A DNA stretch of 64,000 nucleotides from Rummeliibacillus pycnus (lineage in GTDB: Bacteria; Bacillota; Bacilli; Bacillales_A; Planococcaceae). The first letter of the stretch is position 1; each line of letters begins with the position of its first letter. The DNA lies in NCBI RefSeq assembly GCF_002884495.1, contig NZ_KZ614145.1, positions 3,672,423 through 3,736,422 of the forward strand. The letters are read 5' to 3'. Shown piece by piece: positions 25,539 to 36,348 of the stretch. The position numbers were made by a program, and so were the translations under genes. The notes under the pieces were generated by a model, which was not told the origin of the DNA, did not search any database, and saw only the letters and a list, made by a program, of their open reading frames with translations.

Positions 25539-26055
25539 GACAGAGAGATTTTCAGTGTCAGGGTCTACTTCATTATGGCAAATTTATAAAACGGTATCTT
25601 TTTGGAAAGTTGTAAAATGCTTTATGGTTATAGAAATAGCTCGCTACACACCATTTCTATCCGTAAAGAACTGGTTGTATCGTACTTTTTTGAAGATGGA
25701 GGTTGGAGAAAAGACATCGTTTGCTTTAAAGGTAACGCCAGATACGATGTTTCCGGAACGGATAAAAGTGGGCAGTGATACAATTATTGGTTTTAATACA
25801 ACAATCCTTGCACATGAATATTTAGTAAATGAATATCGACTTGGTGATGTGGTAATTGGAGATCGTGTAATGATTGGAGCGAATACGACGATTTTACCTG
25901 GGGTTGTAATTGGAGATGATGCCATCATCTCTGCTATGACATTAGTAAATAAAGACGTACCTCCTGGTGCATTTGCTGGTGGTAATCCAATGAGAATTAT
26001 CTATACAAAGGAAGAAATGGCTTTGAAAGAATCAGTTAATTCTAAAAAGTCTTAA
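25531..26055 (+). CDS. yvoF: Left-handed beta-helix acyltransferase (YvoF-like)
   Basis: The 174-residue protein carries hexapeptide repeats ('IKVGSDTIIGFNTTILAHEY', 'VVIGDRVMIGANTTILPGVV', 'IGDDAIISAMTLVNKDV') and the closing 'PPGAFAGGNPMRII' of O-acetyltransferases of the LacA/CysE fold. The N-terminal 60 residues are helical and specific to YvoF-type proteins. The substrate is unknown. The gene overlaps ppaX by 8 bases and closes the hprK-lgt-ppaX-yvoF cluster, the same order as in B. subtilis. Confidence 0.88.
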   Translation: MRKTERFSVSGSTSLWQIYKTVSFWKVVKCFMVIEIARYTPFLSVKNWLYRTFLKMEVGEKTSFALKVTPDTMFPERIKVGSDTIIGFNTTILAHEYLVNEYRLGDVVIGDRVMIGANTTILPGVVIGDDAIISAMTLVNKDVPPGAFAGGNPMRIIYTKEEMALKESVNSKKS

Positions 26056-26067
26056 CTTATGCGCATT

Positions 26068-26145
26068 TTTGCTAGAGGCACTTGACTTGCTGATTTTCTT
26101 AGTATAGAATACTTTCATACATCATCACTCTAACACTCTAGCAAA
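26068..26145 (+). promoter_or_regulatory. his operon promoter bracketed by a perfect 10-bp inverted repeat
   Basis: TTGACT (26082-26087), 17 bases and TAGAAT (26105-26110) form a sigma-A promoter. TTTGCTAGAG (26068-26077) and its exact complement CTCTAGCAAA (26136-26145) flank it, with half-site CTCTAAC at 26128-26134. No T-box leader is present; the leader is only about 60 bases. Confidence 0.65.
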
Positions 26146-26174
26146 CTAAAGTATATAGATTAGGAAGTGTAAAA

Positions 26175-27344
26175 ATGTCACCAATTCGAAAGTTTGAAAA
26201 GCCGCTTGGAATGCGCGATACATTTCCAAAGATTTTCGAGAAGAAGGAAGTTATTCGACAAACTGGTCGTGAATTTCTTCGCTTAAGAGGGTTCGATTTT
26301 ATCCAAACACCAACACTTGAGTATTACGATACTGTTGGTAAAGCATCAGCTATCGTTGACCCTTCACTCTTTAAACTAGTAGATAGTCAAGGGAATACAT
26401 TAGTACTTCGTCCAGATATGACGACACCCATTGCACGTGTCGCTTCTTCAAAATTATTAAAAGAGAAAATTCCATTGCGTCTTTCTTATTTTGCAAATGT
26501 CTTTCGTGCTCAACAATTAGAAGGTGGACGTCCTGCAGAATTTGAGCAAATGGGAATTGAAATTATTGGAGATTCATCAGTATATGCAGATGCGGAAGTC
26601 ATCTTAACAGCTATTCATTTATTAAAAGTATTAGGAGTAGAAGAATTTAAGATTACAATTGGCAATGCAGGCATTTTAGATGCCATTATTAAAAAGAATG
26701 TCCAAAACGAAAAACAGTTTGAGGAATTACATAGCTTGCTCGTATTCAAGAATATTGTAGGGTTTGAGGAAGCAGTTGGATCCTATAACTTACCAATTGA
26801 AAATGAGCAAACATTATTATCCTTTATCGAAGATGCCTCAGAGATGAAAAGTATTCGAGAGATTTCAAAATATGTATATGAAAAAGATGCTTTTATTTAT
26901 ATGGAACAATTAGCATCTATATTAGAAATCGCAGATGCTACTTCTTATATTGCTTTTGACTTTACCTTAGCAAGTCATATGAATTATTACACAGGTATGC
27001 TTTTTGAAGTTTTTGCAACAGGCTCTGGGTTCCCACTTGGAAATGGCGGAAGATATGATGGATTACTAAAGGATTTTGGAACAGAAGTTGGTGCGATTGG
27101 ATTTGGTCTTCGGGTAGATCATTTATTGGAAGTAGTTTCTCGAAAAGTGGATGCTACTGATGAAGTTCTTGTTTTATTTGTAGCACCACAACTTGCTGAA
27201 GCACTTAAAACAGCAGAAAAACTACGTGCACAAGGAAAACGTACTACATTGCAGTCGATGGAAGGATTAGAAAATTTAGCAGCATTTGAGAAATACTTTG
27301 CAGAAATTGTGCGAATTGGACAAGGAGGAATCGTCCATGAATGA
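26175..27344 (+). CDS. hisZ: ATP phosphoribosyltransferase regulatory subunit
   Basis: The 389-residue protein is a histidyl-tRNA synthetase paralogue that forms a complex with the short HisG and gives it histidine feedback control. Class II synthetase motifs are recognisable ('[24 protein letters not shown]', '[31 protein letters not shown]', '[12 protein letters not shown]'). No anticodon-binding domain follows. AGGAAGTG precedes the ATG. It is the first gene of the histidine operon; its end overlaps hisG by 8 bases. Confidence 0.95.
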   Translation: MSPIRKFEKPLGMRDTFPKIFEKKEVIRQTGREFLRLRGFDFIQTPTLEYYDTVGKASAIVDPSLFKLVDSQGNTLVLRPDMTTPIARVASSKLLKEKIPLRLSYFANVFRAQQLEGGRPAEFEQMGIEIIGDSSVYADAEVILTAIHLLKVLGVEEFKITIGNAGILDAIIKKNVQNEKQFEELHSLLVFKNIVGFEEAVGSYNLPIENEQTLLSFIEDASEMKSIREISKYVYEKDAFIYMEQLASILEIADATSYIAFDFTLASHMNYYTGMLFEVFATGSGFPLGNGGRYDGLLKDFGTEVGAIGFGLRVDHLLEVVSRKVDATDEVLVLFVAPQLAEALKTAEKLRAQGKRTTLQSMEGLENLAAFEKYFAEIVRIGQGGIVHE

Positions 27345-27960
27345 GTTAACGATTGCCATGCCAAAAGGTCGTATTTTCGAAGAAGCATATGAAATGTTAA
27401 TAGAGGCAGGATTCGAATTACCTGAAAATGTTGAAATGTCACGCAAGTTAATGATTGAAATCCCACAAGAGAAAATACGATTTATATTAGCGAAGCCAAT
27501 GGATGTTCCGACTTATGTAGAACATGGTGTAGCGGATATTGGAATTGCAGGAAAAGACGTTTTGTTAGAACAACATCGAGAAGTGCATGAACTGCTTGAT
27601 CTGAAAATTAGTAAATGCCATATTGCTTCTGCTGGATTACCGAATACATCATTAAATGAAATTGCACCTAGAATTGCGACGAAATATCCAACTGTAGCAT
27701 CAGATTACTATCGCGAAAAAGGAGAGCAAGTAGAAATCATTGGTTTAAATGGCTCTATCGAATTAGCGCCTATGATTGGTCTTGCAGATCGTATTGTCGA
27801 TATTGTATCTACAGGTCAAACCTTAAAAGAGAATGGACTTGTCGAATATGAATTTATCACAGATGTTTCATCAAGATTAATTGCGAATCCAGTTAGTTAT
27901 CGGATGAAAAATGAACGGATTTTAGATTTAGTGAAACGACTCAAAAAATGTGTGAAATGA
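27337..27960 (+). CDS. hisG: ATP phosphoribosyltransferase, short form
   Basis: The 207-residue catalytic subunit joins ATP and PRPP in the first step of histidine synthesis. It is the short form without the C-terminal regulatory domain, consistent with hisZ next to it. Motifs include '[11 protein letters not shown]', '[21 protein letters not shown]' and the PRPP loop '[18 protein letters not shown]'. The ATG at 27337 follows AGGAGGAA; an upstream ATG at 27286 lies inside hisZ. Confidence 0.96.
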   Translation: MNELTIAMPKGRIFEEAYEMLIEAGFELPENVEMSRKLMIEIPQEKIRFILAKPMDVPTYVEHGVADIGIAGKDVLLEQHREVHELLDLKISKCHIASAGLPNTSLNEIAPRIATKYPTVASDYYREKGEQVEIIGLNGSIELAPMIGLADRIVDIVSTGQTLKENGLVEYEFITDVSSRLIANPVSYRMKNERILDLVKRLKKCVK

Positions 27961-27974
27961 GAGAAGGATTGGCT

Positions 27975-29255
27975 ATGAAGATTGAAGTGTTAACAGATAA
28001 TATTTCATTAAAAAGACCTTTAGAAGGTGGCAATGAAGAACAGTTAAAAACAGTGCGTCAAGTATTAGCGGATGTACGAGAAAAGGGAGATGCAGCAGTT
28101 AAAGCCTATAGTAAGAAATGGGATGGCATCGCACTTGATGATTTACGTGTTACTGAGCAAGAAATAAAAGAAGCTGTTGCATCATTAGATCCTCAATTAG
28201 TACAAGATTTAACAGAAGCTGCGGCCAATATTCGTGCATATCATGAACAACAAAAACGAAATGGTTACCAACTAAATCTTGATAATGGTTCTTGGCTTGG
28301 ACAAAGGATTCTACCACTCGCATCTGTAGGATTATATGTTCCAGGTGGTTCAGCTGCGTATCCTTCTTCTGTTTTAATGAACGTTATTCCAGCGCAAGTT
28401 GCAGGTGTTAAACGCATTGTTTTAGCAACACCTTGTGATCAGAATGGTAAGCTTCCAGCAGCTGTATTAACAGCGGCCTCTATTTTAGGAATTGAAGAGA
28501 TTTATAAAATGGGTGGAGCTCAAGCAATAGGAGCATTGGCTTATGGTACTGAAACGATACAAGCAGTAGATAAGATTACTGGACCGGGGAATATTTTTGT
28601 AGCACTGGCAAAGAGAGAAGTATTTGGCGAAGTAGCCATAGATATGATTGCTGGTCCAAGTGAAATAGCCATTATTGCTGATGAGACGGCATACGCAGAT
28701 GAAATTGCTGCAGACTTACTTTCACAAGCTGAACATGATGCAATGGCATGTCCAATTCTTGTAACAACAAGTGAACACCTTGCTGAAAACGTACAAGCTA
28801 AAGTCGAAGAACAATTGCAATCCTTACCACGCAAAGATATTGCAAAGAAATCTGTTGAAAACTTCGGAAGAATCTATATTGCTGAATCCATTCACCAGGC
28901 TATAAAAGCAATCAATCAATTAGCCCCAGAACATTTAGAAATTGTTACAGAAGACGCACAAAAAGTGAGTGAACAAATTCGAAATGCAGGTGCTATTTTC
29001 TTAGGAAGATATAGTTCAGAACCAGTTGGTGATTATTTTGCAGGTACGAATCATGTACTGCCAACAAATAGTACCGCTCGTTTTGCTAGTGGACTAAATG
29101 TAGATGATTTTATCAAAAAAACAAGCGTTGTGTATTATACAGAAAAAACTTGGAAAGTAAATGCACCTAAAATTGCTAGACTAGCTCGTCTTGAAGGATT
29201 AGAAGGGCATGCAAGAGCAGTGGAGTCAAGAGGTTGGGACAAAGGAGAGAAATAG
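27975..29255 (+). CDS. hisD: Histidinol dehydrogenase
   Basis: The 426-residue zinc enzyme carries out the last two NAD-dependent oxidations, histidinol to histidine. Conserved parts are 'YVPGGSAAYPSSVLMNVIPAQVAGV', 'GGAQAIGALAYGTETI', 'ITGPGNIFVALAKREVFG', 'DMIAGPSEI' and the zinc ligands in 'LLSQAEHD' and 'GTNHVLPT'. The ATG at 27975 has AGAAGG at about 7 bases; an ATG at 27948 lies within hisG. Length equals that of B. subtilis HisD. Confidence 0.96.
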   Translation: MKIEVLTDNISLKRPLEGGNEEQLKTVRQVLADVREKGDAAVKAYSKKWDGIALDDLRVTEQEIKEAVASLDPQLVQDLTEAAANIRAYHEQQKRNGYQLNLDNGSWLGQRILPLASVGLYVPGGSAAYPSSVLMNVIPAQVAGVKRIVLATPCDQNGKLPAAVLTAASILGIEEIYKMGGAQAIGALAYGTETIQAVDKITGPGNIFVALAKREVFGEVAIDMIAGPSEIAIIADETAYADEIAADLLSQAEHDAMACPILVTTSEHLAENVQAKVEEQLQSLPRKDIAKKSVENFGRIYIAESIHQAIKAINQLAPEHLEIVTEDAQKVSEQIRNAGAIFLGRYSSEPVGDYFAGTNHVLPTNSTARFASGLNVDDFIKKTSVVYYTEKTWKVNAPKIARLARLEGLEGHARAVESRGWDKGEK

Positions 29256-29256
29256 A

Positions 29257-29847
29257 ATGGCACGCTATGCAACAATAGAACGTAAGACAAATGAAACGCA
29301 AATTGCTGTTGAAATTGAGTTAGATGGTGAAGGAAAAGCTACTGTGGAAACAGGTGTACCTTTCATGGACCATATGCTAGATCTCTTCATGAAACATGGC
29401 CTTTTTAATGGCAAAATTGTAGCACATGGTGATACAGAAATTGACGATCACCATACAACAGAAGATTTAGGAATCGTACTTGGTCAGGCCATTAAGGAAG
29501 CGCTGGGTGATAAAAAAGGGATAAAACGTTATGGTAATGCATTTGTGCCAATGGATGATGCACTTGCACAAGTAGTCATCGACTGTTCAAACCGACCTCA
29601 TTTAGAATTTCGTGCAGAAATACCAGCTCAGAAAGTGGGGACATTCGATACTGAACTTGTACATGAATTTTTATGGAAATTTGCACTAGAAGCTCGTATG
29701 AATGTTCATGTAATTGTTCCATATGGCCATAATACACATCACATTATTGAAGCTATTTTCAAAGCTTTAGCAAGAGCAATCGATGATGCTGTTCAAATTG
29801 ATCCACGGGTTAAAGGGGTACCATCAACGAAGGGGTTGTTAACATGA
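29257..29847 (+). CDS. hisB: Imidazoleglycerol-phosphate dehydratase
   Basis: The 196-residue monofunctional enzyme removes water from imidazoleglycerol phosphate. Metal-binding histidine clusters are visible in 'GVPFMDHMLDLFMKHGLF', 'DTEIDDHHTTEDLGI' and 'YGHNTHHIIEAIFKALARAI'. No phosphatase domain is fused, unlike enterobacterial HisB. The ATG at 29257 has AAGGAGAG upstream and lies one base after the hisD stop. Confidence 0.96.
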   Translation: MARYATIERKTNETQIAVEIELDGEGKATVETGVPFMDHMLDLFMKHGLFNGKIVAHGDTEIDDHHTTEDLGIVLGQAIKEALGDKKGIKRYGNAFVPMDDALAQVVIDCSNRPHLEFRAEIPAQKVGTFDTELVHEFLWKFALEARMNVHVIVPYGHNTHHIIEAIFKALARAIDDAVQIDPRVKGVPSTKGLLT

Positions 29848-30491
29848 AAATCGGCGTAATCGATTATGGAATGGGAAATCTTTTTAGTGTTGAGCAAGCG
29901 ATTAAGCGTTTAGGCAATGAAGTTGTCATATCTGCTGATCAAAACAGATTGTTGCAATGTGATGCACTTATCTTACCAGGTGTTGGCGCATTTCAAGATG
30001 CGATGAAGAAATTACAAGATACAGGTCTTGTATCATTGTTTCAAGAAGTAATAGCTACTAAAAAACCTCTTCTTGGTATTTGCCTTGGAATGCAGCTACT
30101 GTTTCAAGAAAGTGAAGAAAATGGAGTTTGGCAAGGACTAGGTATTTTCAAAGGACGTATTAAACAATTTTCTGGTAAAGATTTATCTGGAAAATCATAT
30201 AGAGTACCGCATATGGGATGGAATAACTTACAATTTACTAAATCTCCGACATGGTTAGATCAATTACCAAAGGAACGCTATGTTTACTTTGTGCATTCTT
30301 ATTTTGCAACAGATATGGACGAGGAAGATTTAGTCGCTTTTGCGGAATACGGAGATATGAATGTTCCAGGGATTGTCCAAAAAGGGACCGTAACAGGTAT
30401 GCAATTCCATCCTGAAAAATCTGGTGAATGTGGCGTTTATTTATTGCAACAATGGCTTCGAGCAGTATCGAAAGGGGTTGTCGTTTCATGA
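29844..30491 (+). CDS. hisH: Imidazole glycerol phosphate synthase, glutaminase subunit
   Basis: The 215-residue class I amidotransferase feeds ammonia to HisF. It has the nucleophile elbow 'LLGICLGMQLLF' (Cys about 77), the oxyanion strand 'LPGVGAFQDAM' and the His-Glu pair in 'GMQFHPEKSGECG'. ATGA overlaps with hisB and hisA couple the three genes. Confidence 0.96.
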   Translation: MKIGVIDYGMGNLFSVEQAIKRLGNEVVISADQNRLLQCDALILPGVGAFQDAMKKLQDTGLVSLFQEVIATKKPLLGICLGMQLLFQESEENGVWQGLGIFKGRIKQFSGKDLSGKSYRVPHMGWNNLQFTKSPTWLDQLPKERYVYFVHSYFATDMDEEDLVAFAEYGDMNVPGIVQKGTVTGMQFHPEKSGECGVYLLQQWLRAVSKGVVVS

Positions 30492-31222
30492 GTATTCAAA
30501 TTTTCCCAGCCATCGATATGAGAGGTGGCAAATGTGTACGACTATTTAAGGGAGACTACGAACAAGAAACTGTCTATGCAGACTCTCCATTTGAAATGGC
30601 CAAGAGTTTTGCAGAGGCAGGAGCAAGTTATGTACATATGGTAGACCTAGATGGTGCAAAAGATGGTGAACGTACACACGCTGCAGAAGTTATTCGTGTA
30701 GCAAAAGAGTTACCTATAAAAGTTCAGATTGGCGGGGGAATACGTTCTGAAGAGGATGTTCGTTATTATCTAGAAAATGGTGTAGATCGCGTTATTATCG
30801 GAAGTTTAGCCATCCGTGAACCGGAGCTAGTAAAAGGGTTTATCAGAACGTTTGGACCAGAACGAATTGTGATTGGACTAGATGCAAAAGATGGAATGGT
30901 AGCAACTCACGGTTGGATTGAAACCTCAGATCGTTCAGCTATAGAAGTTGGACAAGAATTTGTAAACGCTGGAGCTAAGTATTTTATTTTCACTGATATT
31001 GCAACAGATGGTACATTAGCTGGCCCAAATATTGAAGCGAATCTTCAATTAGCACAAGAAACAGGTGCAGAAGTTATTGTTTCTGGTGGTATTAGTACTT
31101 TAGAAGATATTGCGAAGGTGAAAGCAGCAGCACAAAATACCTCAGTTGGTGGCGTAATTATTGGTAAAGCATTATATGCAGGACGCTTTACCTTACAAGA
31201 GGCATTGAAGGAGGCCGAATAA
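30488..31222 (+). CDS. hisA: Phosphoribosylformimino-5-aminoimidazole carboxamide ribotide isomerase
   Basis: The 244-residue TIM barrel opens ProFAR to PRFAR. The catalytic Asp lies in '[18 protein letters not shown]', the second acid in '[14 protein letters not shown]', and phosphate sites are '[10 protein letters not shown]' and '[10 protein letters not shown]'. The ATG at 30488 overlaps the hisH stop (ATGA) and has AAAGGGG upstream; the in-frame upstream ATG at 30428 lies inside hisH. Confidence 0.96.
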   Translation: MSIQIFPAIDMRGGKCVRLFKGDYEQETVYADSPFEMAKSFAEAGASYVHMVDLDGAKDGERTHAAEVIRVAKELPIKVQIGGGIRSEEDVRYYLENGVDRVIIGSLAIREPELVKGFIRTFGPERIVIGLDAKDGMVATHGWIETSDRSAIEVGQEFVNAGAKYFIFTDIATDGTLAGPNIEANLQLAQETGAEVIVSGGISTLEDIAKVKAAAQNTSVGGVIIGKALYAGRFTLQEALKEAE

Positions 31223-31980
31223 TGTTAACAAAACGAATTATTCCCTGTTTAGATGTCAAGGAGGGACGTGTTGTTAAAGGGGTTCAATTTGTCTCACTTC
31301 GTGACGCGGGAGATCCAGTAGAACTAGCAAAATTTTATAACGAACAAGGTGCTGATGAACTTGTTTTCCTTGATATCTCAGCTTCTCATGAAGGCAGAGA
31401 GACGATGGTAGATGTTGTACGTAAAACTGCCACAGCTCTAGCAATTCCTTTTACAGTAGGTGGAGGGATCAGAACGCTAGAAGATATGAAACGACTACTT
31501 CGAGCAGGTGCAGACAAAGTTTCGATTAACTCCTCAGCGATTAATCGTCCTGAATTGATCAAAGAAGGCTCTGATTATTTCGGTGCACAGTGTATTGTTG
31601 TGGCCATTGATGCAAAATGGAGCGAGGAAGATGGTACATGGATGGTCTATACACATGGAGGACGAAATAAGACGGATAAAGAAGCGGTAGCATGGGCAAA
31701 GGAAGCTGTCGCACTAGGAGCAGGTGAATTACTTGTAACAAGTATGGATCAAGATGGTGAAAAGAGTGGATTCGATTTACCACTGACAAAAGCGATCAGA
31801 GATGCTGTGAATGTACCGATTATCGCTAGTGGTGGCGCAGGGAAAGCAAATGATTTTTATGAAGTATTACATGATGTTGATGCAGATGCAGCACTAGCCG
31901 CTTCAATTTTTCACTATAAAGAGACAAGTGTTGCAGAAGTGAAAGTTAGCTTAAAACAAAGAGGAGTGGCAGTAAGATGA
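31222..31980 (+). CDS. hisF: Imidazole glycerol phosphate synthase, cyclase subunit
   Basis: The 252-residue TIM barrel forms imidazoleglycerol phosphate and AICAR from PRFAR and ammonia delivered by HisH. It has '[18 protein letters not shown]' with the catalytic Asp, '[15 protein letters not shown]' with the second Asp, and the phosphate loops '[11 protein letters not shown]' and 'ASGGAGK'. The start shares one base with the hisA stop (TAATG), and GGAGG precedes it. Confidence 0.96.
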   Translation: MLTKRIIPCLDVKEGRVVKGVQFVSLRDAGDPVELAKFYNEQGADELVFLDISASHEGRETMVDVVRKTATALAIPFTVGGGIRTLEDMKRLLRAGADKVSINSSAINRPELIKEGSDYFGAQCIVVAIDAKWSEEDGTWMVYTHGGRNKTDKEAVAWAKEAVALGAGELLVTSMDQDGEKSGFDLPLTKAIRDAVNVPIIASGGAGKANDFYEVLHDVDADAALAASIFHYKETSVAEVKVSLKQRGVAVR

Positions 31981-32597
31981 TTGAAAATCTAAAATTTGAT
32001 GATAAAGGTTTAATAACAGCAGTTATACAAGATGCACAAACAAAAGAAGTATTAACAGTTGCCTATATGAATAAAGAATCTCTAGAAAAAACAATTGAAA
32101 CAGGTGAAACATGGTTTTACAGCCGCCGAAGACAAGAACTTTGGCATAAAGGTGAAACAAGTGGCAATACTCAAAAAGTAGTTGCACTACGTACAGATTG
32201 TGATCAAGATGCTCTAGTTGTGGAAGTTTTACCAAACGGACCAGCTTGCCATAATGGAACTGTTTCATGTTTTACCAAAGTACTAAAAGAAAAGGATTCT
32301 TCAATTGGTTCATTAGATATTTTGGAAACATTAAAAAACGTCATTCAAGGACGTGAAAAAGAAATGCCTGAAGGTGCTTATACTACTTATTTATTCAATG
32401 AAGGCGTTGATAAAATTTGTAAGAAAGTTGGCGAAGAGGCAACTGAAGTCGTTATTGCTTCGAAAAATCGAAATCCTGAAGAATTAAAATGGGAAGCAGC
32501 AGATTTAATTTACCATTTATTAGTATTACTACAAGAACAAAAATTAGATATGTACGAAGTTTTAGGAGTTCTTCAAAAACGTCATGAAAAGCACTAA
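31977..32597 (+). CDS. hisI: Phosphoribosyl-AMP cyclohydrolase / phosphoribosyl-ATP pyrophosphatase fusion
   Basis: The 206-residue bifunctional protein performs steps two and three of the pathway. The HisI part (1-110) shows '[20 protein letters not shown]' and the zinc/magnesium cluster '[12 protein letters not shown]...[10 protein letters not shown]'. The HisE part (115-206) shows '[37 protein letters not shown]'. It is the last gene of the operon; hisC and a histidinol phosphatase are absent here and must lie elsewhere, as in other Bacillales. Confidence 0.95.
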   Translation: MIENLKFDDKGLITAVIQDAQTKEVLTVAYMNKESLEKTIETGETWFYSRRRQELWHKGETSGNTQKVVALRTDCDQDALVVEVLPNGPACHNGTVSCFTKVLKEKDSSIGSLDILETLKNVIQGREKEMPEGAYTTYLFNEGVDKICKKVGEEATEVVIASKNRNPEELKWEAADLIYHLLVLLQEQKLDMYEVLGVLQKRHEKH

Positions 32598-32626
32598 ACT
32601 ATGTTATAATATAGGATACTATGTCT

Positions 32627-32659
32627 AAGGAACGTATAATAACGTTCCTTATTGTTTTT
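32627..32659 (+). terminator. Terminator of the his operon
   Basis: AAGGAACGT (32627-32635) pairs with ACGTTCCTT (32642-32650) around a 6-base loop, followed by ATTGTTTTT. TATAAT at 32605-32610 upstream may belong to a promoter for the next gene. Confidence 0.82.
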
Positions 32660-32678
32660 CGGAGGAAAATTTCAGGAT

Positions 32679-34199
32679 ATGAAAAGTGAAGAAAATACTC
32701 GAAAAAATGTTGTGTCCTTTATTCCAAATGGCGAATTTTATTATAAAAAAGCCGTACAAGCATTAAATCGTGATCAAGAAGAAAAAGCACTTAAATATTT
32801 GCGAAGAGCAGTGGAACTTAGTCCAGATGATTCTTTAATTTTACTACAATATGCCATTGTTGAAATGGAAGCGGGCCGTTTAGATCATGCGTTGGAATTA
32901 TTAAGAAAAGCAAATGAGATAGATCCGAACGAGCCAGAAATATTGTTATTTTTGGCAGAAGCCTCTGCACAAGTTGGTTTAACAGAAGATGCAAAGTATT
33001 TTGCTGAAGAATATTTACACCTTGATGAAATGGGAGAATATGCAGATGAGGCAATAGACATCATTGATTTTGCTACATCTATCGAGGGGAGTATCGCTCC
33101 AGGAAATTCTGCGAATCGTGAAGTCGTTTATTTACAAGAAAAGGCTAGAAAATTAATGGAGTCAGGAAAACTTGACGAAGCAATTGAGATATTAGAAAGT
33201 ATCATAACAGATCATCCAGATTTCTGGGCAGCTTATAATAATTTAGCACTTGCATATTTTTATCAAGGTGATTCTGAACAAGCCAGAGCATTATTGCATG
33301 AAGTATTAAAAGGAAATTATGGGAATTTACACGCTCTTTGCAATTTAACAGTAATGGCTTATTACGAAAAAGATGAAGAAGAATTAAAGGATTTAACAGA
33401 TTTACTTGTAAAACTTAGCCCATTTTCTTTTGAACAACGGTATAAACTCGGTGCCACTCTTGCTCTAATTGGCTGTTATGAGGAGGCTTACAAATGGTTG
33501 CGTAGTATGATGCGACATGGCTTTGAAGAAGATCCGGGACATTATTTTTGGCTTTCTCACGCAGCTTATTTCTCCGGAAACGAAAAAGAAGCACGAGTAA
33601 CTTGGGAGAAATTGATAGAAATTGATCCTGAAAAAGCTGGCTACGAACCTTGGGCTATGAATCATACAAATCTTGATCATGACTCCATTGAGAGAAATCG
33701 AGATTTTATCGTAGGAAAATTAGAGAGTGAATATAGAAGCGATCGTTTACTAGGAATATTTTTAGTTGGAAAATCACCACATCAACAAGAAATTTTAGCA
33801 CATCCTAAATGGATTCGAATTGATAATTATTCTGCAATCGAAAAGCTATTTTTAGCCTACACACTAGATCATGATTTCCTAGAAGATGATGGTACTTTAA
33901 AACCGTTTTTACGTTCAGTAGAAGTTGCAGAAATTCTGTACAGAGACGTTAAACCACTTAAATTAAATGATACATTCCTATTCCAAATGTGGTTTGTATT
34001 ATGTGAGCGTGCATTAGAAGATGGCTATGCATTTAAGAACCCTAAAGCGATAGCTGCAGCTACTGAATACATGTATAAATCATCTCGTATAAAAAATGTT
34101 ACCAAAAAGTCTATTGCAACATATTATGGCATTTCTCCTGCAACATTAACAAAATATGTGAACGAATTAATACAATTTTTGCCTCTTTTCGATAAGTAA
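32679..34199 (+). CDS. yvcD: Tetratricopeptide-repeat protein (YvcD-like)
   Basis: The 506-residue protein has TPR units at about 25-130 and 155-260 ('EEKALKYLRRAVELSPDDSLILLQYAIVEMEAGRLDHALELLRKANEIDPNEPE' style). A helical C-terminal half follows and ends in a helix-turn-helix-like segment 'KKSIATYYGISPATLTKYVNEL'. That end could bind DNA or a protein; function is unknown. It sits between the his operon and trxB, the place of yvcD in B. subtilis. The ATG at 32679 is 13 bases from GGAGG, longer than usual; no better start is seen. Confidence 0.85.
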   Translation: MKSEENTRKNVVSFIPNGEFYYKKAVQALNRDQEEKALKYLRRAVELSPDDSLILLQYAIVEMEAGRLDHALELLRKANEIDPNEPEILLFLAEASAQVGLTEDAKYFAEEYLHLDEMGEYADEAIDIIDFATSIEGSIAPGNSANREVVYLQEKARKLMESGKLDEAIEILESIITDHPDFWAAYNNLALAYFYQGDSEQARALLHEVLKGNYGNLHALCNLTVMAYYEKDEEELKDLTDLLVKLSPFSFEQRYKLGATLALIGCYEEAYKWLRSMMRHGFEEDPGHYFWLSHAAYFSGNEKEARVTWEKLIEIDPEKAGYEPWAMNHTNLDHDSIERNRDFIVGKLESEYRSDRLLGIFLVGKSPHQQEILAHPKWIRIDNYSAIEKLFLAYTLDHDFLEDDGTLKPFLRSVEVAEILYRDVKPLKLNDTFLFQMWFVLCERALEDGYAFKNPKAIAAATEYMYKSSRIKNVTKKSIATYYGISPATLTKYVNELIQFLPLFDK

Positions 34200-34263
34200 T
34201 TTGAAGATCTAAGGCAGATATCTTGTCATAAACAATGGCTATACTCTAAGATTAAACTAGTGA

Positions 34264-35238
<975 letters not shown>

Positions 35239-35338
35239 CACTTTAACGTTTTCTTAATAAAGTTGTCATCATGTTGCAATAAAAATTGTGTATAGTATTT
35301 ACTGTAATAACCCCTTTTTATAATAGGAATATTGTTGT

Positions 35339-35386
35339 GGCTGTTTCTATCGGTTCCCTCGACTGACAGAAGCAGCCCTCTTTTTA
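35339..35386 (+). terminator. Terminator after trxB
   Basis: GGCTGTTTCT (35339-35348) pairs with AGAAGCAGCC (35368-35377, one G-T), followed by CTCTTTTT. Confidence 0.82.
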
Positions 35387-35522
35387 TTTTGAGGTTTTGT
35401 TTCATGATTTTGTTGATTCTTTTAATGTATCTTACTTGAGCGAAAGGTACGACTCCTTAATACTAACATTTCAGTACCTATTTGAATCAATTTTATAACT
35501 AATGCAAAATTTATTAAAAGAC

Positions 35523-35755
35523 ACTGAAAAATTATAAAAATGAAGATTTACACTAAAAATTTGGTATAGCTATCTTTGTTGATGTGGAATGAGCGAAGAG
35601 TCCTCGAAAATGCATTCGCATTTTCTTGGTGCGATGCTCGTTGAGTGAAGTTAATTCCACATCATGCAGCAAGCAGTTTAATACTATAAATATTTGTATG
35701 TAAACAATTTTTCAGTACTTTAAACTTAACCAATAATGGATTTATGAAATTGATT
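35523..35755. repeat. Nested inverted-repeat intergenic element
   Basis: ACTGAAAAA (35523-35531) and TTTTTCAGT (35708-35716) form outer arms. GATGTGGAAT (35581-35590) and ATTCCACATC (35654-35663) form perfect middle arms, and a perfect 8-bp GAAAATGC/GCATTTTC hairpin is the core. The three sets share almost one centre (about 35620). The core is repeated, inverted, near 6290-6361. The rest of the 627-base trxB-nudix gap (35387-35522) shows nothing I can name. Confidence 0.7.
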
Positions 35756-35798
35756 TATTTACATTAAATATCCAAAATAGTGTTTTTAGATTATTCCT

Positions 35799-35828
35799 TT
35801 GTACTCGAACAACGGAAAAATGTATAAT
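35799..35828 (+). promoter_or_regulatory. Promoter of the nudix-rapZ-yvcK-whiA cluster
   Basis: TTGTAC (35799-35804), an 18-base spacer and TATAAT (35823-35828) lie 38 bases before the nudix start. Confidence 0.6.
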
Positions 35829-35865
35829 AAAGATTATAAGAATTGTTAGAAAAGAGGTGTCGTGT

Positions 35866-36348
35866 GTGCAGAGAATCGCTAATTTACTCGTAAAAAAAGA
35901 CGACAAAGTACTTTTATTAAAAAAACCACGACGCGGTTGGTATGTAGCACCAGGAGGGAAAATTGAAAGTGGAGAGTCTGTATTCGAAGCAGCAAGTCGC
36001 GAATTTCGGGAAGAGACAGGCACTATAGCAATAAAACCACATCTAAAAGGTGTATATACAATGGTCATTAGACGTGGAGAAGAGGTAGTAAATGAATGGA
36101 TGCTCTTCACTTTTTTAGCAGAAGATTTAGAAGGAATGCCTTATAAAGAAACACGAGAAGGGGTTTTAGAATGGCATTCTATAGAAAATCTCAAACATTT
36201 ACCAATGGCAGAAGGAGATCGCACGAATTTATTATTTGCAGTTGAACAATCTGGTACACAATATGGAACTTTTACATATACAGAAGAATTTCAATTGTTA
36301 GAACAAAAAATACAGATATCGTGTGAAGGGGATGGATTGAATGCCTAA
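35866..36348 (+). CDS. yvcI: NUDIX hydrolase (YvcI-like)
   Basis: The 160-residue protein has a complete NUDIX box '[23 protein letters not shown]' with the catalytic REEXG core, so it should hydrolyse a nucleoside-diphosphate-linked substrate. The substrate is unknown. GTG 35866 gives 'MQRIANLLV', matching the YvcI start, with AGAGGTG upstream; GTG 35857 is less well placed. It overlaps rapZ by 8 bases, as part of the conserved yvcI-rapZ-yvcK-whiA-crh cluster. Confidence 0.92.
   Translation: MQRIANLLVKKDDKVLLLKKPRRGWYVAPGGKIESGESVFEAASREFREETGTIAIKPHLKGVYTMVIRRGEEVVNEWMLFTFLAEDLEGMPYKETREGVLEWHSIENLKHLPMAEGDRTNLLFAVEQSGTQYGTFTYTEEFQLLEQKIQISCEGDGLNA

Noticed and set aside
26056-26174. T-box or other riboswitch before hisZ
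   Set aside because: The leader is only about 60 bases after the promoter. No T-box sequence, specifier loop or terminator is seen.
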